Counted from the stretch's first letter, positions 24,671 through 34,082 are shown. The stretch is DNA of 64,000 bases from Pseudonocardia endophytica (GCF_004339565.1 NZ_SMFZ01000001.1:3658001-3722000); one strand, 5' to 3'. The notes: generated by a model not told the origin, from the letters alone. Numbers and translations: made by a program.

Positions 24671-25818
24671 CCGCCCTCGGCGACACGATCGAGATCGACG
24701 ACCGGACCGTCCTCGTGCTGGGGCAGGAGCTCGACGTCGACCACGACCAGCCGGACGTCGCGAACGCCCTGGTCCACCGGGTCGGCGAGACGCTCGTCGT
24801 CGTCGACACCGGCGTGACCGCGCCGTTCCGCGCGGCGCTCCTGGCCGCGACCCGCAGGGTCGGCGACTGGTCGCGGGCGCTGGTGCTGACCACCCACGGT
24901 CACACGGACCACGTCGGCAACAACGACATCGCCGACGAGCTGGGCGTACCCACCGAGCACTACGTCCCGGCCCGCGACCTCGACCAGATGCTCGACCCGG
25001 CGACGTACTGGGTGCGGTCGTTCACCCCGATCGCGGGCGTCGTCGCGCTGCCCGCCCCGCCGTCACTGGCCGGGAACAAGGTCGTCTCGCTGTTCCAGCC
25101 GCTGCACCCGTTCGCCTCGGTGACCCGCACCTACGAGGAGCGGCCGCTGGAGCGGATCCGCATCGGGTCCGCACGGCTGACCGGCTGGACGTTCGCCGAC
25201 GGCGGCGTCCAGGTGCTGCGCAGCCAGGGCCACTGCGCCGGGCACGTGATCGTCCGCCTGCGCGACAACGGCGTCCTGCACCTCGCCGACGAGGCCAACG
25301 GGCCCTGCGGCGCGATGCCGGACTCCGACCAGCTCAAGATCCAGACGACCCTCGGCGCCGCGGCGACCATGCTCGAGGAGGGCGAGGCCACGATCCTCAC
25401 CGACGGGCACACGTTCACCGTGCGCCGCGACGACGAGGCGCGGTCCTACCTGGACTCCGTACTGGACCAGGCCGCCGCCATGCACGAGGCCGCGCTGGGG
25501 CTCACCAAGGAGGCCGGCTCCGTGGTGCCGAGCGCGTTCACCGACCGCTACGCGCAGGCCCTCACCGACCTCGGCGTGGTCGGGGCGAACCCGAGCCCGT
25601 TCTTCACGGCCATGGTCGCGACGAACGAGCTCCGCGAGATCGGCCTGCGGCCGGAGTCCGGCGCTGTCGACGGCCCGTGGTCGCGGCCCGCGCTCACCGA
25701 CCCCGCACCGGTCGCCGGGATGCCGCGCGGACTGGCTCTGCTGCCCGCCGCCGTCGCGATGCTGCGCTGGAAGATCCAGGGCCGGGACAAGGCCCCGACG
25801 ACGGCCTCCGACCGGTGA
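24667..25818 (+). CDS. MBL fold metallo-hydrolase
   Basis: This 383-residue metallo-beta-lactamase-fold protein carries the metal motif THGHTDHVG (H77, H79, D81, H82). Later ligands are in SQGHCAGH and an Asp in HLADEAN, and the final His is in TDGHTF. Such enzymes hydrolyse thioesters, lactones, sulfates or phosphodiesters. A long C-terminal extension of about 100 residues is specific to this member. It is coupled upstream to the small gene (ATGA) and downstream to the transporter (GTGA), so all three are translated together. The substrate may be an exported or imported compound handled by the transporter. Confidence 0.88.
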   Translation: MTALGDTIEIDDRTVLVLGQELDVDHDQPDVANALVHRVGETLVVVDTGVTAPFRAALLAATRRVGDWSRALVLTTHGHTDHVGNNDIADELGVPTEHYVPARDLDQMLDPATYWVRSFTPIAGVVALPAPPSLAGNKVVSLFQPLHPFASVTRTYEERPLERIRIGSARLTGWTFADGGVQVLRSQGHCAGHVIVRLRDNGVLHLADEANGPCGAMPDSDQLKIQTTLGAAATMLEEGEATILTDGHTFTVRRDDEARSYLDSVLDQAAAMHEAALGLTKEAGSVVPSAFTDRYAQALTDLGVVGANPSPFFTAMVATNELREIGLRPESGAVDGPWSRPALTDPAPVAGMPRGLALLPAAVAMLRWKIQGRDKAPTTASDR

Positions 25819-27218
25819 CCGCGCCGGCTCCCGACCCCCGCCGGTGGCTCGTCCTGGTCGCGATGACCGGCTCGCTGTCCATGATCATGCTCGACCAGAC
25901 CGTCGTGTCGGTCGCGCTGCCGACGATGGCCCGCGAGCTGCCGCTGACCCCGCACGGCCAGCAGTGGGTGGTGAACGCCTACGTACTGGCCCTCGCCGCG
26001 CTCGTCGCACTCGGGGGGCGGGCCGCCGACCTGCTCGGCCGACCGCGCGCGTTCCGGATCGGGGTGTCGCTGTTCTTCCTGGCGTCCGCGGGTTGCGCGT
26101 TCGCCTGGGACGGCACGTCGATCGTGGTGTTCCGGGCCCTGCAGGGAGCCGGTGCGGCACTGATGATGCCGGTGTCGGCGACGATCGTGATGGCCGCGTT
26201 CCCGGCGCACGAGCGCGGCCGGGTGATGGCGATCTACGCCGGGATCAGCCAGGTGTTCCTGGCCCTCGGGCCGCTGGTGGGCGGCCTGCTCACCGAGTAC
26301 GTGACGTGGCGGGCGGTCTTCCTGCTCAACGTCCCGGTCGGTCTCGCGACGCTGGCCCTCGTCGCCGTCGCGCGGGTGGAGAACCGGCCGGTCACGGGCG
26401 CCCGGATCTCGGTGCCCGACGTCGCCATGGTCGTCCCGGGCCTGGCGCTTCTCACGCTCGGCGTCCAGCAGCTCGCCGGCTGGGGGCGGGTCGCGCTCGT
26501 CCCGCTCGCCGTGGGCCTCGGGCTGTCCGTCTGGTTCGTGGTGCGCCAGCTCCGGTCCGCCGACCCGCTGATCCACATGAGACTGTTCGCCGACCGCGGC
26601 TTCACCGGGGACGCCGTCGTGATGGGCCTGGTGCAGTTCGGGCTGCTCGGGATCGTGCTCTACAGCTCGATCTACCTGCAGGAGCTGCTCGGCTTCGGCC
26701 CGATGGCCGCGGGGCTCGCCGCGCTCCCGCTGATCCTGCCGCTCACGCTGGCCGCCCAGGTCGGCGGGCGGTGGTTCGACCGGTCGGGCGTCCGGTCACC
26801 GGTGCTGACCGGGATGATCGTCTGCACGGTCGGCGTCGTCGCCTGGCTGGCCGCGCTCCCTGCGCTGAGCTACGTCCTGCAGCTCCCCGGGATGCTGCTC
26901 GTCGGGGTCGGACTCGGACTCACCCTGTCCCCCACCAACACCGACGCCCTCGGCCGCGTGTCCGACGACGAGCGCAGCCAGGCGTCCGGTGTGGTCCAGA
27001 CCGTCCGCCAGGTCGGCGGGACACTCGGTGTCGCGGTGATCGGCGGCGTGGTCCTCGGCGTGGGCCCGGCACTGCCCGGCCGCACCGGCACGGCCGAGGC
27101 GATCGCGTCCGGCTTCGGTGTCGCGGCGGTGGCGTTCGGGCTCGCCGCACTGGCCGGAGCGGTACTGCTGTCGACCGCGTCCCGACCGGCCAGGAGCCCG
27201 GACGTCCGGGTGCGGTGA
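25815..27218 (+). CDS. MFS transporter, DHA2/EmrB-QacA-type
   Basis: This 467-residue drug:H+ antiporter-2-like transporter has about 14 hydrophobic segments. The first carries LDQTVVSVALPTM, the DHA2 signature. A GGRAADLLGRPR loop follows helix 2 and GPLVGGLLTEYVTWRAVF marks helix 5. The GTG start overlaps the hydrolase stop (GTGA at 25815). By family it exports hydrophobic drugs or metabolites across the membrane. With the MBL hydrolase and the upstream LuxR-type gene it may form a regulated detoxification set. A GC hairpin follows. Confidence 0.9.
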   Translation: MTAPAPDPRRWLVLVAMTGSLSMIMLDQTVVSVALPTMARELPLTPHGQQWVVNAYVLALAALVALGGRAADLLGRPRAFRIGVSLFFLASAGCAFAWDGTSIVVFRALQGAGAALMMPVSATIVMAAFPAHERGRVMAIYAGISQVFLALGPLVGGLLTEYVTWRAVFLLNVPVGLATLALVAVARVENRPVTGARISVPDVAMVVPGLALLTLGVQQLAGWGRVALVPLAVGLGLSVWFVVRQLRSADPLIHMRLFADRGFTGDAVVMGLVQFGLLGIVLYSSIYLQELLGFGPMAAGLAALPLILPLTLAAQVGGRWFDRSGVRSPVLTGMIVCTVGVVAWLAALPALSYVLQLPGMLLVGVGLGLTLSPTNTDALGRVSDDERSQASGVVQTVRQVGGTLGVAVIGGVVLGVGPALPGRTGTAEAIASGFGVAAVAFGLAALAGAVLLSTASRPARSPDVRVR

Positions 27219-27235
27219 CCGACGGGTGCCGCCGC

Positions 27236-27260
27236 AACCCGCGACGTCGCGGCGGGGTTT
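27236..27260. terminator. hairpin after MFS gene
   Basis: The perfect palindrome CCGCGACGTCGCGG (27239-27252) is flanked by AAC and GGTTT, giving a GC-rich stem ending in a short T-run about 20 bases after the transporter stop. Factor-independent termination is plausible. Confidence 0.45.
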
Positions 27261-27297
27261 CCGTTCCCGAGATCACCAGCGGGAGACGGAGGCACAC

Positions 27298-27738
27298 ATG
27301 GCGCACTCATCGGACGGGTTCGATCCTCGTCCAGCGGTCGCGGGCTTCACCGAGCGCTTTCCCCGCCGGACAGGTCCGTTGCCGTTCGAGACCGCCCCGC
27401 CGCCGCCTCAGGCTCCCGTCGACCGCGCCGACCCGGCCGGCCTGCTCGCACTGCACGAAGCCGGCAGGCGGGCGACCGAGCTGTACAGCGGCCCGGTCGG
27501 GGAGCTGGTCGCCCGGGAGCTCCACTCCGTCGCGGAGTTCGGGTTCCGGTTCGCCCACGACACGCTCACCCGTCGGCTCGTCGAGCACCTGCTCGGGCCC
27601 GACGCGGGCAGGTCCGGGCCGGTCGGCGGGCCACCCGTGCCCGGTGACGGCGTCCGGGACGCCGGTCGCTCCCGCCACCGCGCTCACCCGGCCGACGTCC
27701 GGGTTCCCCGGTTCCAGGAGTTCCACAGCCGCGCGTAA
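27298..27738 (+). CDS. hypothetical protein (146 aa)
   Basis: This is a 146-residue protein of unknown function. The central part (residues about 40-100, LLALHEAGRRATELYSG and FRFAHDTLTRRLVEHLL) is helical and Arg-rich; the ends are Pro/Gly-rich and likely disordered. There is no membrane segment. GGGAGACGGAGG precedes the ATG. The last 55 bases overlap, on the opposite strand, the 3' end of the ABC ATPase-domain gene, so the C-terminal tail may be spurious. It stands alone between two probable transcription units. Confidence 0.55.
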   Translation: MAHSSDGFDPRPAVAGFTERFPRRTGPLPFETAPPPPQAPVDRADPAGLLALHEAGRRATELYSGPVGELVARELHSVAEFGFRFAHDTLTRRLVEHLLGPDAGRSGPVGGPPVPGDGVRDAGRSRHRAHPADVRVPRFQEFHSRA

Positions 27739-28520
27739 CGACCGCCGGCGGCAACGAGCTCGTCGTGCGATCCGTTCTCGACGATCCGGCCCCGCTCCAT
27801 GACGACGATCCGGTCGCACGCCGCCGCCTGGGAGAGCCGGTGCGCGATCACCAATCCGGTGCGCCCGCGCAGCACGGCGTCCGCGGCACGGGCGAGCAGC
27901 TCGGCGTGCGTGGACCCGGCCTCGGCGGTGGCCTCGTCGAGGATCGCCAGATCGGGGTCGGCGAGCACCACGCGGGCCAGCGCGACCTGCTGGGCCTGCG
28001 CCGGGGTCAGGGCCGTCCCGCGGGCGCCGACGTCGGTGTCCAGGCCGTCGGGCAGCAGCTCGACCAGCCCGTCGGCCCCGGTCGTCTCGAGCGCGTCCCT
28101 GATCTGCTCGTCGGTGGCGTCCGGGGCGGCGAGGGTGAGGTTGTCGCGCAGCGTCCCGGCGAACACGTGCGACTCCTGCGTGATGACCGCGGTGCGCTCG
28201 GGCCGGGCGACCGAACCGGTGGCGGGTTCGTGAATGCCGGCGACGACACCCGCCAGCGTCGTCTTGCCCGCGCCGGACGCCCCGACCACGGCGAGCCGCT
28301 CACCGGTGCCGACCGTGAGGTCGACGTCGTCGAGGACCCTCGGCCCGCCGGCGTCGTACTGGAACCGGACGCTCTCGACCCGGACCGAGTCACCCGGACC
28401 GCTCCGGCCGGCGCGAGCCGGGTGGCGCGCCAGGTCGGCTACGCACACGTCCCGAACTTCAGCCCCGCGTTCAGCGCCTTCCACGGCGAGTCCCCGCGGG
28501 ATCATCGGAACCGCGAGCAT
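27684..28520 (-). pseudogene. orphan ABC-exporter ATPase domain (N-terminally truncated)
   Basis: The frame encodes about 278 residues that match only the nucleotide-binding domain of a fused ABC exporter. It has Walker A GASGAGKTT (80-88), signature region LTPAQAQQ (171-178), Walker B LAILDEAT (191-198) and the switch His in VIAHRLS (224-230). The C-terminus is complete, but the six-helix membrane domain expected in front is missing and replaced by about 45 Arg/Ala-rich residues. The AQAQQ variant of LSGGQ is typical of an actinobacterial exporter branch. It could be a decayed exporter, or a stand-alone ATPase whose partner is lost. No transporter membrane gene adjoins it. Confidence 0.65.
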
Positions 28521-28610
28521 GTCCGGGTCGTCTGACTCCGTCTTCGGTCGCGCAGGGTCGAGCCGGCCGGCCGATCCGGACGACCGGGTGGCTGGTCGAG
28601 CGTCGGAGGC

Positions 28611-29258
28611 ATGACACAGCCGACCACCCGATTCTCACCGGCGCAGTTCGTGCGCGCGCCCCTTCGCCTCGTCCGCACGCATCTGCGCGCCCATCTCGCG
28701 CTGAGCGGCCTGATGTACGGGGCCCTGCTGCTCGGCATGGCGGCCGCGATCGCGTTCCCGTCCCTGAACGCCGACCGGGTCGCCGGCATGGACGGGGACG
28801 GGACGACCGACCTGGTCGTGTCGCTGCTGCGGAACCCGTGGCTGTTCGCGCTGACGATCCTGGCCGTCAACGTGCTGACCGTCGCCCTGCCGACGATCCT
28901 GCTGCCGTCGTTGGTGGTGCCCTTCTCGGGCGTCGCCGTCGGCGTGTACCACGCTGTCGGGTTCGGGCTGACCCTCGCGCCCGTCAACGGGACCGCGGCG
29001 GCTGTGCTGATCCCGCACTCGCTGACGATCCTGATCGAGATCCAGGCGTACGTGCTGGTCATGCTCGGCGCCTACCTGCTGGGCAGGGCGTGGCTACGGC
29101 CCGCGGCCGTCGGCGCTCCGGACCGTCGCAGGGGGTACCTGCTCGGGTTGCGGCAGGTGGGACTGCTCGCCCTGCCCGCGATGGTGCTGTTCGTCGTCGG
29201 CGCGGTGTACGAGGCCCTGTCGCTCCGGTACATCGTCCCGGTACTCGCGGGGGGATGA
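28611..29258 (+). CDS. stage II sporulation protein M-like membrane protein
   Basis: This 215-residue integral membrane protein has about five hydrophobic segments (roughly 30-52, 78-105, 108-125, 140-160 and 188-210). The PFSGVAVGVYHAVGFG and LIPHSLTILIEIQAYVLVMLGAYLLG segments resemble the SpoIIM/DUF95 family, in which a PHG-type motif precedes a membrane helix. The role in non-endospore-formers is unknown. The ATG follows GGAGGC very closely. It diverges from the orphan ATPase domain and is followed by the alcohol dehydrogenase cluster on the other strand. Confidence 0.65.
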   Translation: MTQPTTRFSPAQFVRAPLRLVRTHLRAHLALSGLMYGALLLGMAAAIAFPSLNADRVAGMDGDGTTDLVVSLLRNPWLFALTILAVNVLTVALPTILLPSLVVPFSGVAVGVYHAVGFGLTLAPVNGTAAAVLIPHSLTILIEIQAYVLVMLGAYLLGRAWLRPAAVGAPDRRRGYLLGLRQVGLLALPAMVLFVVGAVYEALSLRYIVPVLAGG

Positions 29259-29261
29259 GCG

Positions 29262-29462
29262 TCAGGAGCACGGCTCGTGGGCCGCGGTCGCGTCGTCGAC
29301 GAGAGCGGTGCGGTCGTAGCCGCGCTCGAGCACCACGTGCGCCCCGGCGTCGAGGGCGGCGACGAGGAGCTCGACCTCCCGGGACCCTCCGACGACCTCC
29401 GACGAACCCGCCGGCCCGGACGAGAGGACGTCCGGGCAGGCGGAGGGGACAGCTATGGTCAC
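29262..29462 (-). pseudogene. remnant of an AAA/MoxR-type ATPase coupled to alcohol dehydrogenase
   Basis: The 66-codon frame starts with a GTG that overlaps the alcohol dehydrogenase stop (GTGA). Its middle reads SREVELLVAALDAGAHVVLE, which matches the segment just before the Walker A loop of MoxR-type ATPases. Where GPPGTGKS should follow, the sequence reads RGYDRTALVDD and then stops. The ATPase core is therefore gone. It is best seen as the 5' stub of a formerly coupled chaperone ATPase gene; a residual small protein could still be made. Confidence 0.5.
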
Positions 29463-30574
29463 GAGTGGTCGTGCACGATCACGCCACGGACGTTCTTGCC
29501 GTTGAGCAGGTCGTCGTAGCCCTCGTTGACCTGGTCGAGCGTGTAGGTCTTGGTGATGATCTCGTCGAGCTTGAGGTCCCCGGTCTGGTAGAGACCAAGG
29601 ATCTTGGGGATGTCGACGGTCGGGTTGCAGTCGCCGAACAGGCTGCCCTTCACGGTCTTCTTGAACAGGGTCATGATCGATCCGGGGATCTGGACGTTCG
29701 TCGTCGAGAGCTTGTTCAGACCGGTCAGAACGACGGTGCCGCCCTTGCCTGTGTTGTCGAACGCATCAGTGACGATCTCTTCGGTGACGATGCCGGCGGT
29801 GACGATGGTCTTGTCCGCACCGTTGCCGTTGGTCATGGACCGGGCGAGGTCTCCGGCTTCGGCGGCCGTGGCGACGGCGTGCGTCGCCCCGAGCTCCATG
29901 GCCTTCTCGCGCTTGTTCTGCAGCGGGTCGATCGCGATCAGGTTCTTCGCCCCGGCGTAGCGCGCTCCCTGCACGGCGTTGATGCCGATGCCACCGACCC
30001 CCGCGACGATGACGGTCTCGCCGGCCGAGACGTCGGCGGCGTTCACCGCGGAACCCCACCCGGTCGGTACACCGCAGCCGACGAGGACGGCCTTGTCGAG
30101 GGGCAGGTCGTCGTCGACCTTCACGCAGGAGTTCTGGTGGATCGTCGCGTACTGGCTGAACGTGCCGAGCATGCACATCGCGCCGTACTTGCCCTGGGGG
30201 CCGGAGAACGGGAACCGCTCACCGGGCAGGTAGCCCTCCAGGATCGTCGCGCCCATGTCGCAGATCGCCTGCTGACCGGTGGAACACCACCGGCAGGTGC
30301 CGCAGTTCGGGATGAACGAGCAGACGACGTGGTCGCCGGCCTTGACGCGGGTGACTCCCTCGCCCACCTCTTCGATGATGCCCGCGCCCTCGTGGCCCAG
30401 CACCATCGGCAGCCGCGCCTCGAGGTCACCGTGAGCGATGTGGACGTCGGAGTGGCACAGCCCACCGTGGGTGTAGCGGATCAGGACCTCGCCGGCCTTC
30501 GGGCCCTCCAGGTCGAGCTCCTCGATCTCGATCGGCTTGCCGACCTCGTAGACGACCGCGGCCTTGGTCTTCAC
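29459..30574 (-). CDS. NDMA-type zinc alcohol dehydrogenase
   Basis: This 371-residue zinc-dependent medium-chain dehydrogenase belongs to the actinobacterial NDMA-dependent alcohol dehydrogenase group, which holds tightly bound NAD. Catalytic zinc ligands are in GLCHSD, GHEGAG and VGCGVPTGW. The structural-zinc loop reads CGTCRWCSTGQQAIC, and the nucleotide fold is VAGVGGIGINAVQGA. The GTG at 30574 follows GGAG with 6-base spacing and begins the domain (MKTKAAVVYEVG). It likely oxidises primary alcohols for the nearby aldehyde dehydrogenase and acyl-CoA ligase. A putative AcoR-like site lies 97 bases upstream. Confidence 0.9.
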   Translation of the reverse strand: MKTKAAVVYEVGKPIEIEELDLEGPKAGEVLIRYTHGGLCHSDVHIAHGDLEARLPMVLGHEGAGIIEEVGEGVTRVKAGDHVVCSFIPNCGTCRWCSTGQQAICDMGATILEGYLPGERFPFSGPQGKYGAMCMLGTFSQYATIHQNSCVKVDDDLPLDKAVLVGCGVPTGWGSAVNAADVSAGETVIVAGVGGIGINAVQGARYAGAKNLIAIDPLQNKREKAMELGATHAVATAAEAGDLARSMTNGNGADKTIVTAGIVTEEIVTDAFDNTGKGGTVVLTGLNKLSTTNVQIPGSIMTLFKKTVKGSLFGDCNPTVDIPKILGLYQTGDLKLDEIITKTYTLDQVNEGYDDLLNGKNVRGVIVHDHS

Positions 30575-30670
30575 TGAACGCTCCTTCACGACGTCGGGTC
30601 GGAACATCGCCCGGCGTCCGCGCCGACGACGATGCGAGATCAGACCCTGCCGCACGGGAACGGTGCGGAC

Positions 30671-30687
30671 TGTTCCACAACTGGACA
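30671..30687. promoter_or_regulatory. putative AcoR-like regulator binding site upstream of alcohol dehydrogenase
   Basis: TGTTCCACAACTGGACA is an imperfect dyad (TGT-x-CCA and TGG-x-ACA). It differs at one base from the site at 35777 and has the same orientation relative to its gene. It lies between the regulator's stop and the dehydrogenase start, a fitting place for an activator site. Confidence 0.6.
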
Positions 30688-30691
30688 GTGG

Positions 30692-32326
30692 TCAGACGTC
30701 GTCGGGCACGTCGAGTGCCTTCATCCGCCGGTAGAGCGTGGTCCGGCTGATGCCCAGTTCCCGGGCGGCCCGGAGCTTGTTCCCACCGTGCGCCTTCAGG
30801 GCGTGCAGGATGGCGACCCGCTCGGCCCGTTCGCGTGCACCACGGCCCGACCGGCGAGCGGTGGACCGGTAGCGCTCCGGCAGGTCACCGACCTCGATCC
30901 GTCGGGTGGGCAGCTCGGCGAGTTCCCGGACGAGGTTCGCGAGCTCGACCAGGTTGCCCGGCCACGGTTGAGCTCCGAGTGCCTGCAGAGCGCCAGGCGT
31001 CAGTATCAGCTCCCGGCCGTTGCCGGCACGGCGTGCCATCTCCTTGAACAGCGCGTTCAGATCGTGGCGCCGATCCCGCAGCGGGGACAGCTCGACCCGG
31101 TCCGAGCAGCGCGCGACGAGCCGGCCGATGTGAGAGGGCAGCTCGGACGTCGGGCCCGACGTCAGGACGAACCGCGGTCCCTCAGCCGTACCCATCGCAC
31201 GACCCAGAACGGTGCAGAGAGCCGCGTCGAGTACGTCGACGTCGTCGACGATGACGGTGTCGGTGTCGCCACGGGTGATCCCGAGCAGCGTGGCGGCCCA
31301 CGCCCGGTTGGAGCCGGACAGCGCCTCCGCTGCGTCGAGATGCGCTGTCGAGCCGCCGCCCGCGAGCCGGGCAGCCTCGGTGGAACGGCCGGTGCCCGGC
31401 TCCCCCGCGACGAGGAGGTCGCGGCCCGTCGGCAGGGCAGGCGTTGCGGCCGGTGCCGTGGACGCGACGGACGGACGGCGTGGCCCGAGGTGCACGAGTA
31501 CCCCGTCCGACGTTCCGTCGATCCGTTCGGCTCGTGCCGCGACGGTCCCCATCGCTCCGAGGTCCACCTCGCTCGTGAGGTCACCGAGAGAACGAGCCTC
31601 GAGCGCGAGGCTGTTCAGCACGGACGGATCGGCCGATCCGAGGCGTTCGAGGCAGCTGCGGTTGGTGAGGACGGTGTCCTCCCCCAGCACCGCGATCGGC
31701 GAGGACCGCTGCCGGGTGGCGTGCTGGAAGGCGAGGAACAGGCGACGTTCGACCTCGCGGGCCCCGTCGAGCAGACGCAGCTCGATGTCCTGCGCGGCTC
31801 GCACGACCAGCGGCCCGAACAACGGATTCGCCGTCCGTGATGTCGAGGTGATGTCGAGGATGCCTTCGACCCGGCGCGTGAGCGGGTGCCGGACCGGGCA
31901 GCCGTAGCAGCTGAACGACTTGAAGGCGTGCAGATAGTGCTCGGCGCCGTTGATCGAGACGCCGTGGCCGAGCTCGTAGGCGGTCCCGAGCGCGTTGGTG
32001 CCGACCGCGTCCTCACCCAGCCCCGATCCCACCACCACGCCGCCCGATTCCAGGACGGCACGCAGCCGTCGATCCCCGCTCTGGAAGATCACGCGGCAGT
32101 CACGGTCGGCGAGCATCAGGCAGAGCGACTGGTCGTCGAGACGCGCAACGAGATCGTCGAGCACCGGAGCCGCCGCGATGGCCAACCTGCTGGACCGGTC
32201 GACGTCGACGACGGTCACCCTGGCCCCGGACTCGGGTCCGACCCCGCTCAGGCGGGCCCGATGCCAGGACATCGCGATCTCGGGACGCACCGGAGCGCGC
32301 CCTGCTGACGCGGCCGATCTCGCCAC
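30692..32326 (-). CDS. AcoR-like GAF/degenerate AAA/Fis-type transcriptional regulator
   Basis: This 544-residue paralogue of the regulator at 3653 has a GAF-type sensor (about 50-185) with EDAVGTNALGTAYE and the Cys pair C140/C143 in SCYGCPVRHP. Walker A GEPGTGRS lies at about 308-315, a TVIVDDVDVLD Walker B-like strand follows, and a Fis helix-turn-helix at the C-terminus reads AARELGISRTTLYRR. No GAFTGA loop is present. The GTG at 32326 follows GAGGAGG. It sits between fadD and the alcohol dehydrogenase on the same strand and is the obvious candidate regulator of the whole alcohol module. Its DNA-reading helix is the same as in the first paralogue. Confidence 0.87.
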   Translation of the reverse strand: MARSAASAGRAPVRPEIAMSWHRARLSGVGPESGARVTVVDVDRSSRLAIAAAPVLDDLVARLDDQSLCLMLADRDCRVIFQSGDRRLRAVLESGGVVVGSGLGEDAVGTNALGTAYELGHGVSINGAEHYLHAFKSFSCYGCPVRHPLTRRVEGILDITSTSRTANPLFGPLVVRAAQDIELRLLDGAREVERRLFLAFQHATRQRSSPIAVLGEDTVLTNRSCLERLGSADPSVLNSLALEARSLGDLTSEVDLGAMGTVAARAERIDGTSDGVLVHLGPRRPSVASTAPAATPALPTGRDLLVAGEPGTGRSTEAARLAGGGSTAHLDAAEALSGSNRAWAATLLGITRGDTDTVIVDDVDVLDAALCTVLGRAMGTAEGPRFVLTSGPTSELPSHIGRLVARCSDRVELSPLRDRRHDLNALFKEMARRAGNGRELILTPGALQALGAQPWPGNLVELANLVRELAELPTRRIEVGDLPERYRSTARRSGRGARERAERVAILHALKAHGGNKLRAARELGISRTTLYRRMKALDVPDDV

Positions 32327-32366
32327 GACTCCTCCTCGGGCCTTCTCGGTCAGCGGGACGTGCCGG

Positions 32367-34049
32367 CTACGTCGATGTCTCCTGGGCTTTCCCGGCCGAT
32401 GAGGCGTCGCCCAGTCCGAGCCGATCCACGGACGTCGCGCGCATCTCGACCTTGCGGACCTTGCCCGTGACGGTCATCGGGAACTCGTCGACGACCATCA
32501 CGTAGCGCGGGATCTTGTAGTGGGCGAGCTTGCCGGTGGCGAACTCGCGCACCGCGTCCGCGTCGAGCGGTGTCGAGCCCTCGCGCTGGATGACCCAGGC
32601 GCAGAGCTCCTCGCCGTACTTGACGTCCGGGACGCCGACGACCTGCGCGTCGAGGATGTCCGGGTGGGTGTGGAGGAACTCCTCGATCTCCCGCGGGTAG
32701 ACGTTCTCGCCGCCGCGGATGACCATGTCCTTGATCCGGCCGGTGATGTTGACGTAGCCGTCGTCGTCCATGACACCGAGGTCGCCGGTGTGCATCCACC
32801 GGGCCGGGTCGATCGCTTCGGCCGTCTTGTCCGGCTCGTTCCAGTAGCCGAGCATCACCGAGTAGCCGCGGGTGCACAGCTCACCCGGCTCACCGCGGGG
32901 CACCGTCAGACCCGTCTCCGGGTCGACGATCTTCACCTCGAGGTGCGGGAGTACCCGACCGACGGTGGAGACGCGCAGCTCGAGGGAGTCGTCGCGGCGG
33001 GTCTGGGTCGACACCGGGGACGTCTCGGTCATGCCGTACGCGATCGTCACCTCGGCCATCCCCATCCGGTCGACGACCTGCTTCATCACCTCGACCGGGC
33101 AGGGCGAGCCGGCCATGATCCCGGTGCGCAGGCTGGAGACGTCGTGGTCGGCGAACGTCGGGGCGTTCAGCTCCGCGATGAACATCGTCGGCACCCCGTA
33201 CAGCGACGTGCAGCGCTCCTGCGCGACGGCGCGCAAGGTTGCCTCGGGGTCGAACCCCTGGGCGGGGATGACCATCGTCGAACCGTTGCTGGTGCAGCCC
33301 AGGTTGCCCATCACCATGCCGAAGCAGTGATAGAAGGGCACCGGGATGCAGACCCGGTCGTCCGACGTGTAGCCGAGGATCCGGCCCAGGAAGTAGCCGT
33401 TGTTGAGGATGTTGTGATGCGACAGCGTCGCGCCTTTCGGAAACCCCGTGGTGCCCGACGTGTACTGGATGTTGATCGGGTCGTCCGTGGTCAGGCTCGC
33501 CTGACGCTCGGCCAGCACGGCCGGATCCCCGGCCCGGCCCGCATCGAGCAACCCGTTCCACTCGTCGGAACCGATGAGCACCACGGATCGTAGGTCGGGA
33601 CACTTCCCACGAACGTCGGCGATCATCTGCTCGTAGTTCGAGGTCTTGAACTCCCGGGCCGACACGAGCACCGAGACGCCGGCCTGGTTGAGCACGAACT
33701 CCAACTCGTGCGTGCGGTAGCTCGGGTTGATGTTGACCAGGATCGCGCCGAGCTTCGCCGAGGCGTACTGCAGCAACGTCCACTCCGCCATGTTCGGCGC
33801 CCAGATCCCGACCCGGTCGCCCTTCGCGACGCCGGTGTCGAGCAGACCGAGCGCCAGAGCGTCCACGTCGGACCGGAGTTGCGCGTAGGTCCAGCGCCGC
33901 CCGGTCGGCACCTCGACGAGTGCGTCACGGTCCGGGACAGCCGCGACGGTGCGGTCGAAGTTGTCACCGATCGTGTCGCCGAGCAGGGGGACGTCGGACA
34001 CCCCCGACGCATAGGACGGCATGGAGGGAACGGCTGCAGGTGCGGTCAA
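32367..34049 (-). CDS. fatty-acyl-CoA synthetase (AMP-binding, FadD-like)
   Basis: This 560-residue acyl-CoA ligase has the core [13 protein letters not shown] motif, [11 protein letters not shown] hinge, [15 protein letters not shown] and the C-terminal catalytic lysine in [11 protein letters not shown]. It would activate the acid formed by the alcohol and aldehyde dehydrogenases. The start is a TTG at 34049, supported by GAGGAG 7 bases before it and by the lack of a nearby ATG. A perfect inverted repeat lies 34 bases upstream. It follows the aldehyde dehydrogenase by 162 bases and precedes the AcoR-like regulator by 40, all on one strand. Confidence 0.9.
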   Translation of the reverse strand: MTAPAAVPSMPSYASGVSDVPLLGDTIGDNFDRTVAAVPDRDALVEVPTGRRWTYAQLRSDVDALALGLLDTGVAKGDRVGIWAPNMAEWTLLQYASAKLGAILVNINPSYRTHELEFVLNQAGVSVLVSAREFKTSNYEQMIADVRGKCPDLRSVVLIGSDEWNGLLDAGRAGDPAVLAERQASLTTDDPINIQYTSGTTGFPKGATLSHHNILNNGYFLGRILGYTSDDRVCIPVPFYHCFGMVMGNLGCTSNGSTMVIPAQGFDPEATLRAVAQERCTSLYGVPTMFIAELNAPTFADHDVSSLRTGIMAGSPCPVEVMKQVVDRMGMAEVTIAYGMTETSPVSTQTRRDDSLELRVSTVGRVLPHLEVKIVDPETGLTVPRGEPGELCTRGYSVMLGYWNEPDKTAEAIDPARWMHTGDLGVMDDDGYVNITGRIKDMVIRGGENVYPREIEEFLHTHPDILDAQVVGVPDVKYGEELCAWVIQREGSTPLDADAVREFATGKLAHYKIPRYVMVVDEFPMTVTGKVRKVEMRATSVDRLGLGDASSAGKAQETST

Positions 34050-34082
34050 CGGAGTCTCCTCGTGGCCTCGGTGCCATCGGCA

